NCBI GenBank assembly: GCA_032718565.1
Contig: JAVGVS010000055.1
Span: 1,641,206-1,705,205, forward strand
DNA from: Distichodus sexfasciatus
Taxonomy: Eukaryota > Chordata > Actinopteri > Characiformes > Distichodontidae
DNA length: 64,000 nucleotides
Direction of reading: 5' to 3'
Shown here: piece after piece, positions 12,781 to 25,063 of the stretch
How the letters are laid out: the number at the start of each line of letters is the position of its first letter
How positions within the stretch are numbered: position 1 is the stretch's first letter
Made by a program: the position numbers and the translations under genes
Notes under the pieces: model-generated
Seen by the model: the letters and a program-made list of their open reading frames with translations, nothing else
Database searches by the model: none
What the model was told of the DNA's origin: nothing

Positions 12781-15577
12781 GTGAGTGAGAGGGAAATAGA
12801 TTTTAACCACCATTTCTACCAGTGAAGATTCTGTCAGAAGATTGGAAACTGAAATCAGAGGTCTACAGTTTTTATCTGCATACATTAGAAACAGCCCATG
12901 ATTTCACACAGGGTGTGAACAGCAAAGTTTTTTTTTTTACCTTCACACAGGCATCAGGAATATTCTGTCATTTCTCAGAAACACCAGCTCTAAAGCCAGT
13001 CACTTACTGTAAAGCCAAATGCACTTTGTCACACTTGGTTATTAGGTGTTAAGTGAAATTTTTATATTCAGCCTACTTCTTAAGATCTTGTTCAGCCAGG
13101 AATGAAGACAAAAGAGTAATTGAAAATGAATATATCAAAGTTGAAAATATCAAAGTGATGTAAGTGATATGTAGGAAATATGTGAGCTCTTAACTTTTTT
13201 GCTTCATTTTTTTCATTTGTCACTACTTATTGTAAATATTGTACACATGGAGACACATGGAGACACTTCCTTGAGAGTTATGTAGAGAATTAGCATCTCT
13301 GTTTTAATGCATTTCCTAACTACAGTGTATCTTAAGTTAGCTACAAAATGCACAAATGAAAATGCAGTGAGTCTTCCATAAATCATTAGAGTAATCTGAG
13401 CAACTGGTCCCTCCTCCGTGAAGAACTGGTTAAGGACGTCTTTAGCTGAAACTTCCAGTTTTCTGTCTTTTCCGAAGCATTGTGGTCTGATTTAGTTCTC
13501 TTTTCTGAGCTTCAGCTACAAAGTGTTAGGTGCACTCATTTTATAATCTTACAGAGTGTTTGAATTAACTTAACTTGTTTTTGGTAATAAGGCCTCATTA
13601 AGAAGACATTTGTTCTGAAAACCTACTTACACAATTTTCTCAAAGATTCTGATGTTCACCAATGTTTTCATAGTTGAGATTTTTATTGCATGCCTGTTTG
13701 TACAAAACATTAGATTATTGGACTTTCTTCAATTCTACAGTTGTGTAATATAATACAATTTAAATGTCTTGTGTTCTCAGAAATGATGCAGAGCATCCCA
13801 CATCACACTGTCCCACACTGTCCCACTTCTTATAGAAGTAACACTTAAAGCTCTTGCTCAAAATTAGTCAACACATGCTGAAAAGTCTCTAAATGATGCC
13901 ATTAAAAATGCCCCAACCCTTCTTTCTAGACTGAGCTTTTTGTAAAAGTTTGTAGTTGTTGCAACTCCAGAAATTGAATGATTTATGTTTTTGTGGATAG
14001 ACAATGAAGATTAGGGTTGATCTAAAAAGTGTAGCACATTTTCAACTGTATTCATATTTTAATCAGTATGTCTGTCACACCCTCTCTTCACGTTTCACAT
14101 ATTGAGTTTTGCCCTCAGTCCCAGCAGGCCGGTGCTGTACTGGCCCATAAAAGTGTGAGTAAGAGGGAGGAGGGAGGGAGGTCCGGGCTGACAGTGTTGT
14201 TTGGCTAAGCTTTTGGCTCACTAACCTCACTGGCTAACGCCTTAAATACAAGGGCTGGGCTCTGAAACCCCCCCACCCCTACCCCCCCATCCCCCTGAGA
14301 TTGGGCAGAGACGTCCTTGCTTCATTCTCCCGTGGTCAATTATCTGAGTCCGAGAGTCAGAACAAGAAAAAAAGAATGAAGAATGAAAAAATGGTGTAGA
14401 ACAGAGCAAGAAATTTTGCTCATTAGTCCTGAGTGTTTTTGTGTGAAATTGCAAGCCATTTCAAGCTCAAACTAAGTTGCATTTTTATGCAGTTACAAAA
14501 GCAAACGGAAGCAACAAATGAAGAAATGTTAACTGATATGCATGTCATGGATTAACAATTGAAATAAGCACTTAAAGAGATGCCACTCATGCATGGTGAC
14601 ATTTCATTTGAGAATTCATGTAACATTAGGCTTAATGATCTCTGAATATAAGTGACATCTTGGCTTCTTCGCAGACTTACACATCTTAGCAAATACCAGC
14701 CGTACAGCAGAGGTGGAGATCCTGTGAAATTTCACTCTTACACTGTGGTTACAAGAGCCGAACCTCGGCAGAGGGTATCAGAGCTAATGACGGAGGTATT
14801 TTCAGTGTGAAGTTCTGACTTTCGGCTATCAAATTTTATGACAGCCAAACAAACAATGCGCACTGGAAGCGTAAGGGGAAGTGAGGTGAATTGTTTTGGG
14901 TGAACCGTATATTCAAAACTGAGTTTTGTAAAGGGCTGAATGACCTCAGCGCCACGTAGGTACATTTGCATAAACTCAAATATTAAGTTTTCCCTTGCCT
15001 TTCTAGTGTACACCCAATTTTAGATTGAGAATCTCCTTTACCCAACACCCAAACGTCTGTTTCCTAAATCTTGCATGTCTTGCTTATAACTGAAAACAAC
15101 ACCAGTATGTGTTAGTTACACAACTATGGCAACTTGATGCTTTTTCACCTTCTGACATGGAAGACAAATTTAGTACCTTGGCAATGCATCATTATCATCA
15201 TTGATAAACACAATTTTTTCTTTGTGGGCTTTCAAAAGTCGAAACAGCAACATGTCTTTCAGTAGACAATAATCACATCAGTGTCTGTCATTTGAGACAA
15301 AGGTCCAGACGTTTGCATTTCTACTTTTAGGGAAAATAAAAATATGATCTCATGATCTCAAGAAAATGACTTTCGCCTTAGCGAGATCATCAGAAAAATA
15401 ACTCGGGATAATCAGAAGAAAAAGATTCAACATTCTATATTTGTCACATAGTTTGTACATGTAGTGAACTGTACCCTGAATTGCTCCTAAGTGCAAATTA
15501 AACTATAAATTAAGAGATTAACAGATGCCCTATCGACTTCTGTAATTTTTGTGTGCCTTTTTCTCTCTTCCTGGCAG
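12033..15577 (+). other. rhog 5' UTR intron
   Basis: Probable intron between the non-coding and coding exons of rhog. It contains TA, TG and GATA microsatellites (12225-12243, 12714-12781), a C-rich tract near 14269-14294 and one copy of a three-copy dispersed repeat at about 13675-13760. No other coding exon was recognised. Confidence 0.45.
12714..12781. repeat. TG/GATA compound microsatellite
   Basis: A short (TG)n run passes into (GATA)n of about 11 units. A related, degenerate GATA stretch lies at 12595-12635. Confidence 0.9.
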
Positions 15578-15611
15578 ATTGCTGAAGTTCTGAGTGCTCC
15601 TTCCCTCCAGA
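15578..15611 (+). other. rhog coding-exon 5' UTR and splice acceptor
   Basis: A pyrimidine-rich tract and CAG (15575-15577) form a good acceptor. The following 34 bases run to the ATG at 15612. An in-frame GTG at 15594 could be read upstream, but the family N-terminus is MQSIKCVVVG, so translation starts at 15612. Confidence 0.7.
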
Positions 15612-16187
15612 ATGCAGAGCATCAAATGCGTGGTGGTTGGAGACGGCGCAGTGGGCAAAACCTGCTTGCTGATCTCATACACCACTGGAGCCTTCCCCAA
15701 AGAGTACATCCCCACTGTCTTCGATAACTACAGCTCCCAGGTCAGCGTGGATGGTCGGACAGTCAGCCTGAACCTGTGGGACACGGCGGGCCAGGAGGAG
15801 TACGACCGTCTTCGCACCCTCTCCTACCCCCAGACCAACGTCTTCATCATCTGCTTTTCTATCTCCAGCCCTCCCTCCTACGAAAATGTCAAGCACAAGT
15901 GGCACCCTGAGGTAACGTACCACTGCCCTAACGTGCCCATCCTGCTGGTGGGCACCAAGAGTGACCTGCGCAACGACCCCGAGCTGCAGAAGAAGCTGAA
16001 GGAGCAGAACCAGGCGCCGATCACAACACAGCAGGGCCAGGCTCTCGCCCGCCACATCCATGCCGTCAGGTACTTGGAGTGCTCAGCGCTCAGCCAGGAC
16101 GGCATCAAGGACGTGTTTGCCGAGGCCGTGCGGGCCTTCCTAAACCCCCAGCCCGTCATTCAAAAAAAACAGTGCGTGCTCCTCTGA
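15612..16187 (+). CDS. rhog: RhoG small GTPase, complete single-exon CDS
   Basis: 191 residues, the full length of RhoG, with an intronless coding region as in mammals. P-loop GDGAVGKT (10-17), switch I YIPTVFDNY with T35, switch II DTAGQ (57-61), base-recognition TKSD (115-118) and SAL (158-160) are all intact, so GTP binding and hydrolysis should be normal. The C-terminal CAAX box is CVLL; the final leucine predicts geranylgeranylation and membrane targeting. The upstream basic patch is short (QKK) compared with human RhoG (KRGRS). RhoG acts upstream of Rac through ELMO/DOCK in migration, macropinocytosis and phagocytosis (family knowledge). The family call rests on the MQSIKCVVVG start and the WHPEV region; Rac paralogues differ at both. 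Fish carry several rhog copies and I cannot assign the letter. Confidence 0.96.
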   Translation: MQSIKCVVVGDGAVGKTCLLISYTTGAFPKEYIPTVFDNYSSQVSVDGRTVSLNLWDTAGQEEYDRLRTLSYPQTNVFIICFSISSPPSYENVKHKWHPEVTYHCPNVPILLVGTKSDLRNDPELQKKLKEQNQAPITTQQGQALARHIHAVRYLECSALSQDGIKDVFAEAVRAFLNPQPVIQKKQCVLL

Positions 16188-16355
16188 GAGTAGCAAGGTT
16201 CCATAGATAATGTTTTAAATTTTAAAGTTAGAGTAGAAGATTTAGGCAGAGGTAAAGACAGATTAAAAGTTGTAAAAAAAAGTTTTTAGGCTGTGAAAAT
16301 CACAAATACTGTCCCACTAAAGATGTCAGATATAGATTAGATTAAATTAGATAGA

Positions 16356-16383
16356 CAGATAGATAGATAGATAGATAGATAGA
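16356..16383. repeat. (GATA)n microsatellite in rhog 3' UTR
   Basis: About seven perfect GATA units. Confidence 0.9.
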
Positions 16384-17797
16384 CACCTGTGGGCATAACT
16401 AAAGCACATATGCAGATGTTTTAAAGCATTTAAAACACCTAGATCTACATTTTAGCCAAATATAAAGCCATGTTATAGTGCCTGAGAAAATAATGAAATT
16501 ATTATGGATTTTATCACCTCATGAACCAACTTTTGCCTTATTTGTGCAAAACATATCTTAGAATACCTAAAAATTATATGTTTAAGCAGAATTGTTGTCT
16601 CTATGTGCTTTATGAATCATTTTTTAAATCAAGACAGAGACTCAAGGTTTTACAGTTGTTCCTAAAATTTGTACAATGATGCTTTTAAATGTCTCAAGGG
16701 GGTTTGTTCAACCATGGAATTGACTTTTTCATCTTTGGTCATTGAGCTGGTCAGTGTCTGTGTCAGCAGCTTCAGTGGTTTCTGCATAGAGGCTTCAGTT
16801 TTGCGTTGACCACACTACTTCCTTATGGCTGGGGGGGGAACAAGCGTCTTGGCAGTCGCTACAGGAAGCAGAGGCTCCAGTAAGCATCACGCTCCATTCT
16901 CCTCGCTCACCGTTTCCCAGCAAGTCGGGGTGGGGCTTTGTCAGGAAGCAGACAGAATTAGAAAAGCTGTGACTTTCGACACTTGACCACCGATTGGATT
17001 CGGCCACGGCTCGTGAGAGCTAATCTGCTTGTCAACAGTTGTAGTACATATGAAAAAAGAGGTCTTCAAAAATGCTGAGATATCCTTTTATGTCATTAGT
17101 CAATAAAATGAAGAGTTTAAATTCAGTCAGTTGCCTCAGGTTACTAGTGACTGCATATTGCATCTAGAGCTTTGCTCGTGAAACTGAACACCTTCAGCAT
17201 AACAGTAAAATATGTTTTTAAGTTTTTGTTCAGTTCACCCAGAAATGTTAAGGACATCTCTATGTTATATTAGTTGAAATCCATTTCATTAAAGGTCCAC
17301 ATAAGAGCACATGTTGCAATCCATGCCACTACTCTCAAATTTGCAAGAAATGGAATTTATTTATTTGACGCTGAAGACAATGAGCCCCAGTTTCGAAGAG
17401 AAGGGCACACAGGACACGTCTCTGTCATTGTGTCAGTAAGACAAGTCCATTTTTGTCCCCAGCCTCCGACACAGCATGTTATGGTATTCCATGGGAAGTC
17501 ACTTTCCTCCTGAAAAACACAGCCGAGCCCAGCGAGGGTTTTGTCCTTCAGACCTCCACCCTGATCCCACCCAGCCCACCATCTCTGCTCTCCATGTGCT
17601 GAAACCTTTTTTGCATTTTCATTTTTGAGTTTTAATAATAAATGTTTTACCAAAGAGACCAAATCAGGGACCCTTGGCTTTCCTTGTTTATCTGCAAAGC
17701 TTAAATGTTTGTAAAATGTTTAATTTTTGTAATTTATTCTCCTGAAATCTTAATGACCTAATGACCTAATGTCGTTTGTTGTTTAAAATGTATTGCA

Positions 17798-17803
17798 AAT
17801 AAA
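17798..17803 (+). terminator. Polyadenylation signal AATAAA for rhog (candidate)
   Basis: A canonical hexamer lies 1.6 kb after the rhog stop, with T-rich sequence downstream. An earlier AATAAA at 17637-17642 could be an alternative site. Confidence 0.5.
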
Positions 17804-19029
17804 CAGCTTTCACTGACTGCTTTTGTAACAGTACAGATCTTAATCTTTCTTCATGACCATTTACAATATTTATTTATCAATACAGTTATGGTCCTAGTTT
17901 TCATTCACTGCTGTTCTTCTCAGCCGGGAAGTGCTGGATTGAATTTACCAAAGGCATGAGATTCTCATTTAGGATAAAAGGTGTGGTAGGTTTAATCTGT
18001 GTAGGGAGAGTTTTAGCAGAAATGAGTGTACAAACTGAAAAAGGAAGCAGTTACATGGATTTAAATAGACTCCCTGTGGGACGATTTCCCTATCTAACAC
18101 TGAACTCATGATAGTAGCAGAAGGACCACACACAGATACACACACACACACAACATGACTATTTCTCTTTTGTGGTATAAACCTCTTCCAATCATTCACT
18201 CTTACACTTAAAAACCCTCATTCCTATCAGTATTAAGAATTCATTTTTAAAAGGAATTTCAGTAAAAAGACCCACTACTTTTTGTACTGATCTGCATTCA
18301 ATCAGCTGAAAAAGAAGGCCTTTATTAGTAAATTTATTTATTAGTAGCTACATCAGCTGCTTATCTGCTCGAGTCGGGAGGTCTGTGTTTGGGATGTAAA
18401 CAGATCAACACTTATTTAAATAAATAACTGCATGAAGAATTGCTCTCTGAGATCATCTGCGTGTTCACACTTCTTTTTTTGAGACTACCTTTATTACTAA
18501 ATAAACAGCTTGCTGTCATTTCTAGTATCTGTCAGCTCCTGTTATCAACTTTTATACACAATGCAAATATTTTTAAGAAAATAAATCCACACTACTAATA
18601 ATCATTAAGGCTGAGAACGTTAAGGCTTTAACGGACACGATTAATCTGTAAATCTGTAAAGTACATTTTTAAACGCAAATTAATTGTATGACCAAATATA
18701 TATAATATAGTATATAATATATACGTATGTGACTAAAGCATGGTTTTTATACTTAAGGGGTTTATATTAATACTCAACACATGCATGTAAATGTTGATTA
18801 CATAGAAAAAATTGCCATGTCTGCCTAGTTTTGCCATGTACAGGTGGAGATGTTCGCACTCACCTAGAAGGTCATTATAAATTTCATCATGGAGGGGTTA
18901 AAATGTGCAAATATATAATTAATGAGGAGAAATGAACAGGTGCTCTGAACATCAACTTATGTTTAAGAAGTCTCTTATTGGAACTTAAGCTGTAGTAATG
19001 TGCACTTACTGCGGTGATGGACTTTACAG

Positions 19030-19408
19030 TCATTTATGGGAATAACAGCGTTACAAATAAACGGCGTCACTAACGGCATTATTTTTTTTTAGTAACAGGT
19101 AACGTAATCAATTACATTTTTCCATCGTTACAACGCCGTTACCATTACTGAGAACAAAATGTAGCGCGTTACTATACTTAAGCTAATTAAAGCTGTTTTC
19201 ATCCGGCTAGGCTCACTCAAGTTTTATATTCTTTTCTTTGATTGTGGGAGGAGCCAAACAACCGAATAAGTGATGCCTAAGGACAAGTACAATTTCATGG
19301 TAAGCCAATCAGAGGCAGAGTTGGGCGGGGGTTCACACACAAGTACACGCGCACTGTCGCAGTTACTAATTAACTAATTACTTTTTAAAAGTAATATCCC
19401 CAGCTCTG
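19030..19408 (-). mobile_element. Non-autonomous hAT-like element, minus orientation
   Basis: Read on the minus strand it begins CAGAGCTGGGGATATTAC and contains repeated GTAACG/CGTTAC units (for example 19037-19160). This layout is typical of the fish hAT elements that begin CAGNGNTGGG. The far end is not sharply defined and no target duplication was established. A second relative begins at 47833. Confidence 0.55.
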
Positions 19409-20777
19409 TACAGCAGACTTAATTGTGTTACCGTCTTTATGCGAATTAAGTCTGCAGTTCACCATATATGTTATGGGCAATGGTAAGTATAAAAACTAAG
19501 TTGTTTTTTCCTCTTACTATCCCTTAACATGTATATCCTTCCTCCAGTATTACAATTTACTTGTTCCACATTAAACAAAAACTGCTTGTGATTAATTAGG
19601 ATTTCATTACTGATTAACGCAATATTTTTACATTAAGATTCTCAGCAGTACTAACAACGCTATAAAAATTTTCATGTCCTTCATAAGAAAAGATTTAATA
19701 CTGCAGACCTCCGGTGACTGCCCACAGATATTTGACAGGGAAATGAGTTCTCAGTACCTCCATTTGTTTTCCAGGTGATAACAGGAACTCTTTGTCCAGG
19801 CAGCTACATTAATTTGTTTACCTGCAGCGTGGCAAAATTCTGACCCCAAGCTTATTTGCTGACCGTAATCAGGTAATAAACAGATAAAGCAGAACTTTGA
19901 ATTAAGAATTGCAGTATTGTTCTGTCACACAAGTAATCCGAGCTGCAGAAGGATGGTACTGAACATTTTTTACATTTAGATGGAGAAACAAAAAAAATCT
20001 CTCTCTCTCTCTCTCTATATATATACACACAAAAATCTTTCACCTACCGTTCCTAACCTGTCCTTCAACCCCACATACACAGTTTTCATGAAGATTCCAA
20101 TACTCACCACTTTTTCTTTGGATCTTAGAATCTATGAACACTGAAGAGCATTCTTCTCAAAATGGATTGCTTAAGTGCAAAACATTGTTATTGGGGTCTC
20201 TTCACTTCTATAGTTGTTTAATTCTGTTATATAAACGTGAACTAAAATAACCATTTTAATTTTACAAAACACTTTAAATACACTCTACAAAAAGCACTTC
20301 TCTATGTTGTATGTCTATTTCAGAACAGTTTCAGTTTAAGAACGCGTCTTGATTCCAACTTTACTTAAGGATCTTTCTTAAGAACAAATTTAATGAAAAA
20401 TCAAAAAAATAGTGCTGAATGATGGTGAACAGCAATTTAGAACCACAAAGGTGTAAGCTCATATACATTTCACAATGCAAAATGTATTTTATTTTATAAA
20501 TCACAGCACATTAACATTTCACAAACCATGACAAGAAAATGCAAAATCCATTTGGAGAGGCGATTTTTAAAATACACCAAACGATGCTATCAAAGCCCAG
20601 CACGTTTTATACAGTTACATCATGCAATTTAGATCAACTCACGGTTAATGCAGGATGCTAATCAAAATAGTCCATATCTACAAATATACCAAGTTTTGAA
20701 ATGTCATAAAATTAAGTGCAAATATAGAAAGCTGTAGTATTGTAGTAATTTACTATGATATCATTTCCAAGTAAGTA

Positions 20778-21247
20778 CACTGCAAAAAATAAAAATCTGT
20801 ACAAGTGTAATTGACTTGAATTCAGCATTTTAATCTTGTTACACCATTTTTTGGATTTATTTTCTTGGTAAGACTGAATATTGTTTAGATTATTTGACTT
20901 GTTTCAAGAAAATTTATCTGGAGTTATCCTACCTAGGTAATACAACTAATTTTGAGCAGTTTTTTCTTAAAACAAACTACATTGGTAAAGGAGTTGTGTT
21001 AACAGGTAGACTGTAAGTATATTTTTACTTGTTTCAAGAGAATTGGAGAAAAAAACTAGTATATTGTGCTTAATTCAAGTTGTGTATGCTTAGTCTTTTT
21101 TTTTTGAGTTTTTTTTTTTCTTGTTTTAAGAAATCTTAGCAAGTGCATTTTCTTGCTGCACTGGCAGATAATTTTGCTTGAAATAAGTATTTTTTTCCCC
21201 AAAATTGTAAATTTTTTCTTATTTTTAAAAAGGCATTTTTTGCAGTG
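20778..21247. mobile_element. 470-bp non-autonomous DNA transposon with CACTGCAAAAAAT ends
   Basis: The left end CACTGCAAAAAAT and right end ATTTTTTGCAGTG are perfect inverted repeats, each flanked by TA (20776-20777 and 21248-21249). The interior is AT-rich with repeats of CTTGTTTCAAGA type and has no transposase. TA duplication suggests a Tc1/mariner-type mover, but the terminal sequence is also seen in other fish families; the superfamily is uncertain. Confidence 0.65.
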
Positions 21248-21707
21248 TAGTGCTGTTCTAATTACACAACATTACAATACAATCCACTGTCATGGCACAC
21301 CAACACCACTATGTGTTAAACACAAAATTACAGTTCTGATCATTGATAATTTTCAAATTCTTCAGAATTTTAGAGATCATATTAAAAATATCTATTTTTT
21401 AAACTGTGCTTCCCTTTTAATGGAGAAGACATTTAAACAATGTTTCTTATTTCCTTCTTACAAATCACATATGTTTTGTGTTCCAAAATGCCCCAGAGTC
21501 TTTGGTCATGCACTCCAAATGTGTCAGGTGTGCTCAGCATCAATCATATTCGTTTAAGATCAGGTCTACAGATTGGACCCAGACATCATGATACAAACTC
21601 CAAGAGCTGGAATCAAAACAGCCCAAATAATATGTTGGTACAGTTACTTTGGCAGTCAACTATATTTCTTAAATCTGTAAAAATAAAATATATGAATAAT
21701 TTACAAA

Positions 21708-21713
21708 TTTATT
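21708..21713 (-). terminator. Polyadenylation signal for pgap2 (candidate)
   Basis: TTTATT on the plus strand is AATAAA on the minus strand, about 130 bases after the pgap2 stop. Further AATAAA copies lie downstream (for example near 20487), so a longer 3' UTR is possible. Confidence 0.4.
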
Positions 21714-21844
21714 AAACATGATCTCACATAAACTAAATGTACACACATCAAATTCAACAATTTGCAGCCTCCACAGCATAAGAAAGCAGCATGTCTCTCT
21801 GGATTTAGTTCCAGTAGTGTTCAGGAGGGTTTGAGTTTTCACAG

Positions 21845-24800
21845 TCAAATTCGTTTGCCTTCTGGTGGGACGGCAACCATCACCTCTGTACTTCCAAAGT
21901 CCAAGAAGGCAGTCATATGGAAGGCCATATTGAAGAGCACTACCAGGTACTCACACAAAGCAAACAGTGTGTAAACTAGGTAGGAAACAAAAGAATAAAC
22001 ACCTCAGAATTATTCTGCACCAAAAAAAAACGATTAGAAAATTCATGCATCACTGCTATCTCTGATAAAATGCAGTATAGGACAAACAATAAAATATTAC
22101 ACTAAAGCTTCCATGAGAAGAACTAGAGTGTAAGGGAACTTCAGAGCTCAAATCAGGGCAACTTAGTAGCAAATTTTTGGACACACGAACTTGTTTTGAA
22201 TTGGCAATGTCCTTATGATAATTAACCCTGTAAAACAACAACTATGTACTACATCATGTCCAACTGTAATAATGCAGTGTCCAAAAGCCTTGTAACGATG
22301 TCATAAAACATAAATATGCTACATTTGCATTATATAGAATTTATTTCTGGGTAAGAGCACAATCTTGTCATTTGTTACAGTTGTATAATTTAAGAAAATA
22401 TTGTGGAATGAGGACCATTGATCTTAAATGGCATTAAACACAGAATGTGTGTGACTTAACACAGAGCAGAAAGTTGTAACGATTTGGAACTCACTTCCGG
22501 GTTCACAATACTTGTTGTGGCGCCTGAAGAAGTAGCCGGCAAGAGCACAAAAGCCAATGTTGAATAGGAAGAGGCGGATCTTATAGCGGTAGGACGTCAT
22601 CTCCTATTTCAAAGACAGCAAAGAGAAACGGAAATTGAGAGATGCCATGAATGGAGAGGGGAAGACAAGGAGCCTCGCCGCTGAGAGAAAAGGAGGGAGA
22701 TGAAGTCGTTGAACATTTCGCCACTTCTCCTCTGCAACTGGCTGTGGTGCAAGCAGCTGGCGAGAGCTTCTGTAAAAGCTCTGTCTATCTAAAACCACTT
22801 CCTCCTGTACGCTCATTACACATACACTGCGAATGCACTTTCACAGCCTTAAAATAAAATAAAGCACCACTGCGGTCTTCAACACATGCACTCCCATTTC
22901 ACAGCCACTGCTACGCGTCTCATTTAAATACTGTGTTCTATACATGCAAGGCATTATCTCATATAAAGAAAACGGGAATAGCAGATTCAACTGAGTGGAA
23001 GTCGTCTGTTAACAATGTAATATTTACTGAAAGCAAACTACATGTAAATATAGTAACACGCTCAGATGTGAGAATAATAAGGCACTACGATCCCTCGACA
23101 AGGAGGAGTAGGGGTGTGTAAACAGTGCCCTCTAGTGATCATACAAATGCATGTCTGTATAAATATAAATGACCATATGAATATAGAATATGGTGGGTAA
23201 ATAAAGTTGCATTACCTCAAAACATAAGGAGTATTTCTTAATGACCTGCCACAGTCTGCAGGTGGCCAGCATGTGGAGCAAAGAGCTCACGATAAATACG
23301 ATAAAGCCATTCTTATGGAGACCTGAGGAGCAAAAACATCAGGACATTTTACTTACAAAATATACAGATAAACTAGAATTGGTTGTGGTTTAGTATTAAA
23401 AAGTACAGGACAAAATATACTGTATGCTAAGCAAAGAGCAAAATAGGCATAAAACATACAAACCTAATTACAAAAAAGTTATGATGCGTAAAATTAAAAC
23501 AGTGCTTATTCGTTTCTTACAGTGGTACAGTGATGTTTCCTATGTTTTATAGTGAATAAAATATGGGTTTTGCAAATCAATGCATTCTGTTATTTTATTT
23601 TTTACTTTGCACAACATCCCAGCTTATTTGGATTTGGGGTTGTACTTAATACTCTTTGTGAAATCAAAGTGTGCAAAATCAGTTTAATAAACCAGATGCA
23701 ATTCAACACACTTAAAGGCTGATGCACAAACTTACCAATATAACATTGACATTTCTTTAGTACGGTCTGGCAAAAGAGTAATATGTGACAAGAGGAAACC
23801 CATACAATCCTGGACAAATTTTATATCAAGAAGAGCCAACATGTATTGTACTTCTCGAAGAGTAAAAATGTTTATTATGTAGCACTATCGCTTCTGCTGA
23901 CTTTTTTCACCCTTATATGTTTATAATAAAGTCTGGCCTATTTATTTGTTTTATGCATATACATATACAGGGTTCAGGGATTCTCTCTAAAGACACTTAC
24001 TGTAGGTTTCAGTAGAGCAGACGTATGTAAGCAGCAGGAGTCCCACGTTCTCGCTCAGCGCGAAAAGCAGTGTGAGGAAAGTCAAGAACTGGTCCACTAG
24101 ACGGGTGAAGCGTCCTCTGTAGAAGCTAAAGTATACTGCAGCTGCCAGGAAACGGGGGGCCGAGTGCAGGCCGATGCAGAAGCGCCAGATGTAGCGCTCC
24201 GGGGTGAGGCTGATGGCGGCGCTGATGGACGGAAGGTAGTTACGCACCTAAAGAGAAGGAATCAACAGTAAGGGAATTGCTCCTGTGATCAGAGGAATCC
24301 CAGACTAGTTAAAGGTACCGTCCCTAAGCTATGCCTCCCTCACGATGGGTCAAATGCAGAACTCACACATTTCACTGTGGTGCAGTGTATCATGGGCTGT
24401 GGTGTGTTCAACATGACAATCACTCACTCTCTGTTGGTGTCTAAGCAGTAATTCTGAGCCTATCCTTGCCAAAGGTTGGATGATGGACGTATGCTATTGC
24501 CTGTAGACAACAATAATTTTTTTTTTTTTTTTAACTTTTTGCATACGTTACCTCTCACTTCATATGTGCATATGAACAAAATAGAGAGAAAATGTGTAGC
24601 ATGTCACAATTAAGCTTCCTGGTTCTAGATGGAGTTCAAATGTTTGCTTAATTTCTCATTTAATTTGATATGATTATTAACTTCTACTTATATGAGCAGT
24701 TTTATGAACTGTAGAATTCACTAAATTTTGCAGTTGGACAATAAATCCTACATCTTAAAATGTTCTAACAAAGAGGCCAGACACATAGAAACAACTAGTG

Positions 24801-25063
24801 GCTCAAGAAAGCCACAGTTGACAGTTTCACAGTCAGACTACAACTTTCTTCTCAAAGAAGATGATGATGTTTGGCCAGTTAGCTGTCATACACACCTGAC
24901 AGTGGGTGTAGGTGGCCTCATTGTAGTGATAGAGAAGAGAAACTGCAATGCAGGTGATGAGGCCAATCAGAGGAAGACAGATGGTTACAACCGCTAAGAT
25001 GGTGAAGGGCAGCCGAATCAGGGGTTTGTCCCGGTCGACACCTCCATAGGGCACCTGGAGCAT
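21845..25063 (-). CDS. pgap2: PGAP2, post-GPI-attachment to proteins 2 (complete, 5 exons)
   Basis: Exons: 25063-24896, 24247-24001, 23322-23216, 22603-22495, 21975-21845; total 762 nt, 253 residues plus stop, matching the usual length of about 254. Every junction is GT-AG and in phase. Recognisable family blocks are the MLQVP start with a charged RDKPLIRLPF run, a first hydrophobic segment (about 20-45), NYLPSISAAI, WRFCIGLHSAPRF, HKNGFIVFI, KYCEPG and NMAFHMTAFLDFG near the C-terminus. The protein is multi-pass in the Golgi/ER membrane and is needed for fatty-acid remodelling of GPI anchors, working with PGAP3 (family knowledge). It converges with rhog as in the human STIM1-RHOG-PGAP2 neighbourhood. 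The start was chosen by family alignment; the 5' UTR side is an odd purine-rich minisatellite. Confidence 0.95.
23457..23644. mobile_element. Short inverted-repeat element (MITE) in pgap2 intron 2
   Basis: The left end TACAAACCTAATTACAAAAA and the complement of the right end GTACAACCCCAAATCCAAAT form degenerate terminal inverted repeats over about 35 bases. The form (tacaaccccaattccaaaaa) is very common in teleost genomes. There is no coding content. Confidence 0.55.
24308..24432 (+). repeat. Teleost SINE 3' fragment in pgap2 intron 1
   Basis: GTTAAAGGTACCGTCCCTAAG and the following GTCAAATGCAGAACTCACAC with an end near ATGACAATCACTC resemble the body and tail of a common fish SINE, related to the copy at 1582-1730. 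The tRNA head is missing. Confidence 0.4.

Larger units (their letters stand above)
16188..17820 (+). other. rhog 3' UTR (probable)
   Basis: About 1.6 kb follows the stop, with two AATAAA signals at 17637-17642 and 17798-17803. The second is followed by a T-rich stretch and is the likely main end. A GATA microsatellite lies at 16356-16383. The extent is inferred from the signals only. Confidence 0.5.
17830..21700. other. Intergenic region between convergent rhog and pgap2
   Basis: No exon is recognised. The stretch holds an AT-rich, partly inverted repeat around 18600-19650 that surrounds a hAT-like element (19030-19408), a TC/TA microsatellite at 19997-20030 and a 470-bp DNA element at 20778-21247. 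The 134-residue open frame at 21153-21557 begins inside that element and is not considered a gene. Confidence 0.5.

Noticed and set aside
15675..16061. 128-residue minus-strand open frame
   Set aside because: Lies wholly antisense to the rhog coding exon; a shadow of its codon bias.
21153..21557. 134-residue open frame
   Set aside because: Starts inside a non-autonomous transposon and runs into AT-rich intergenic DNA; no family resemblance.
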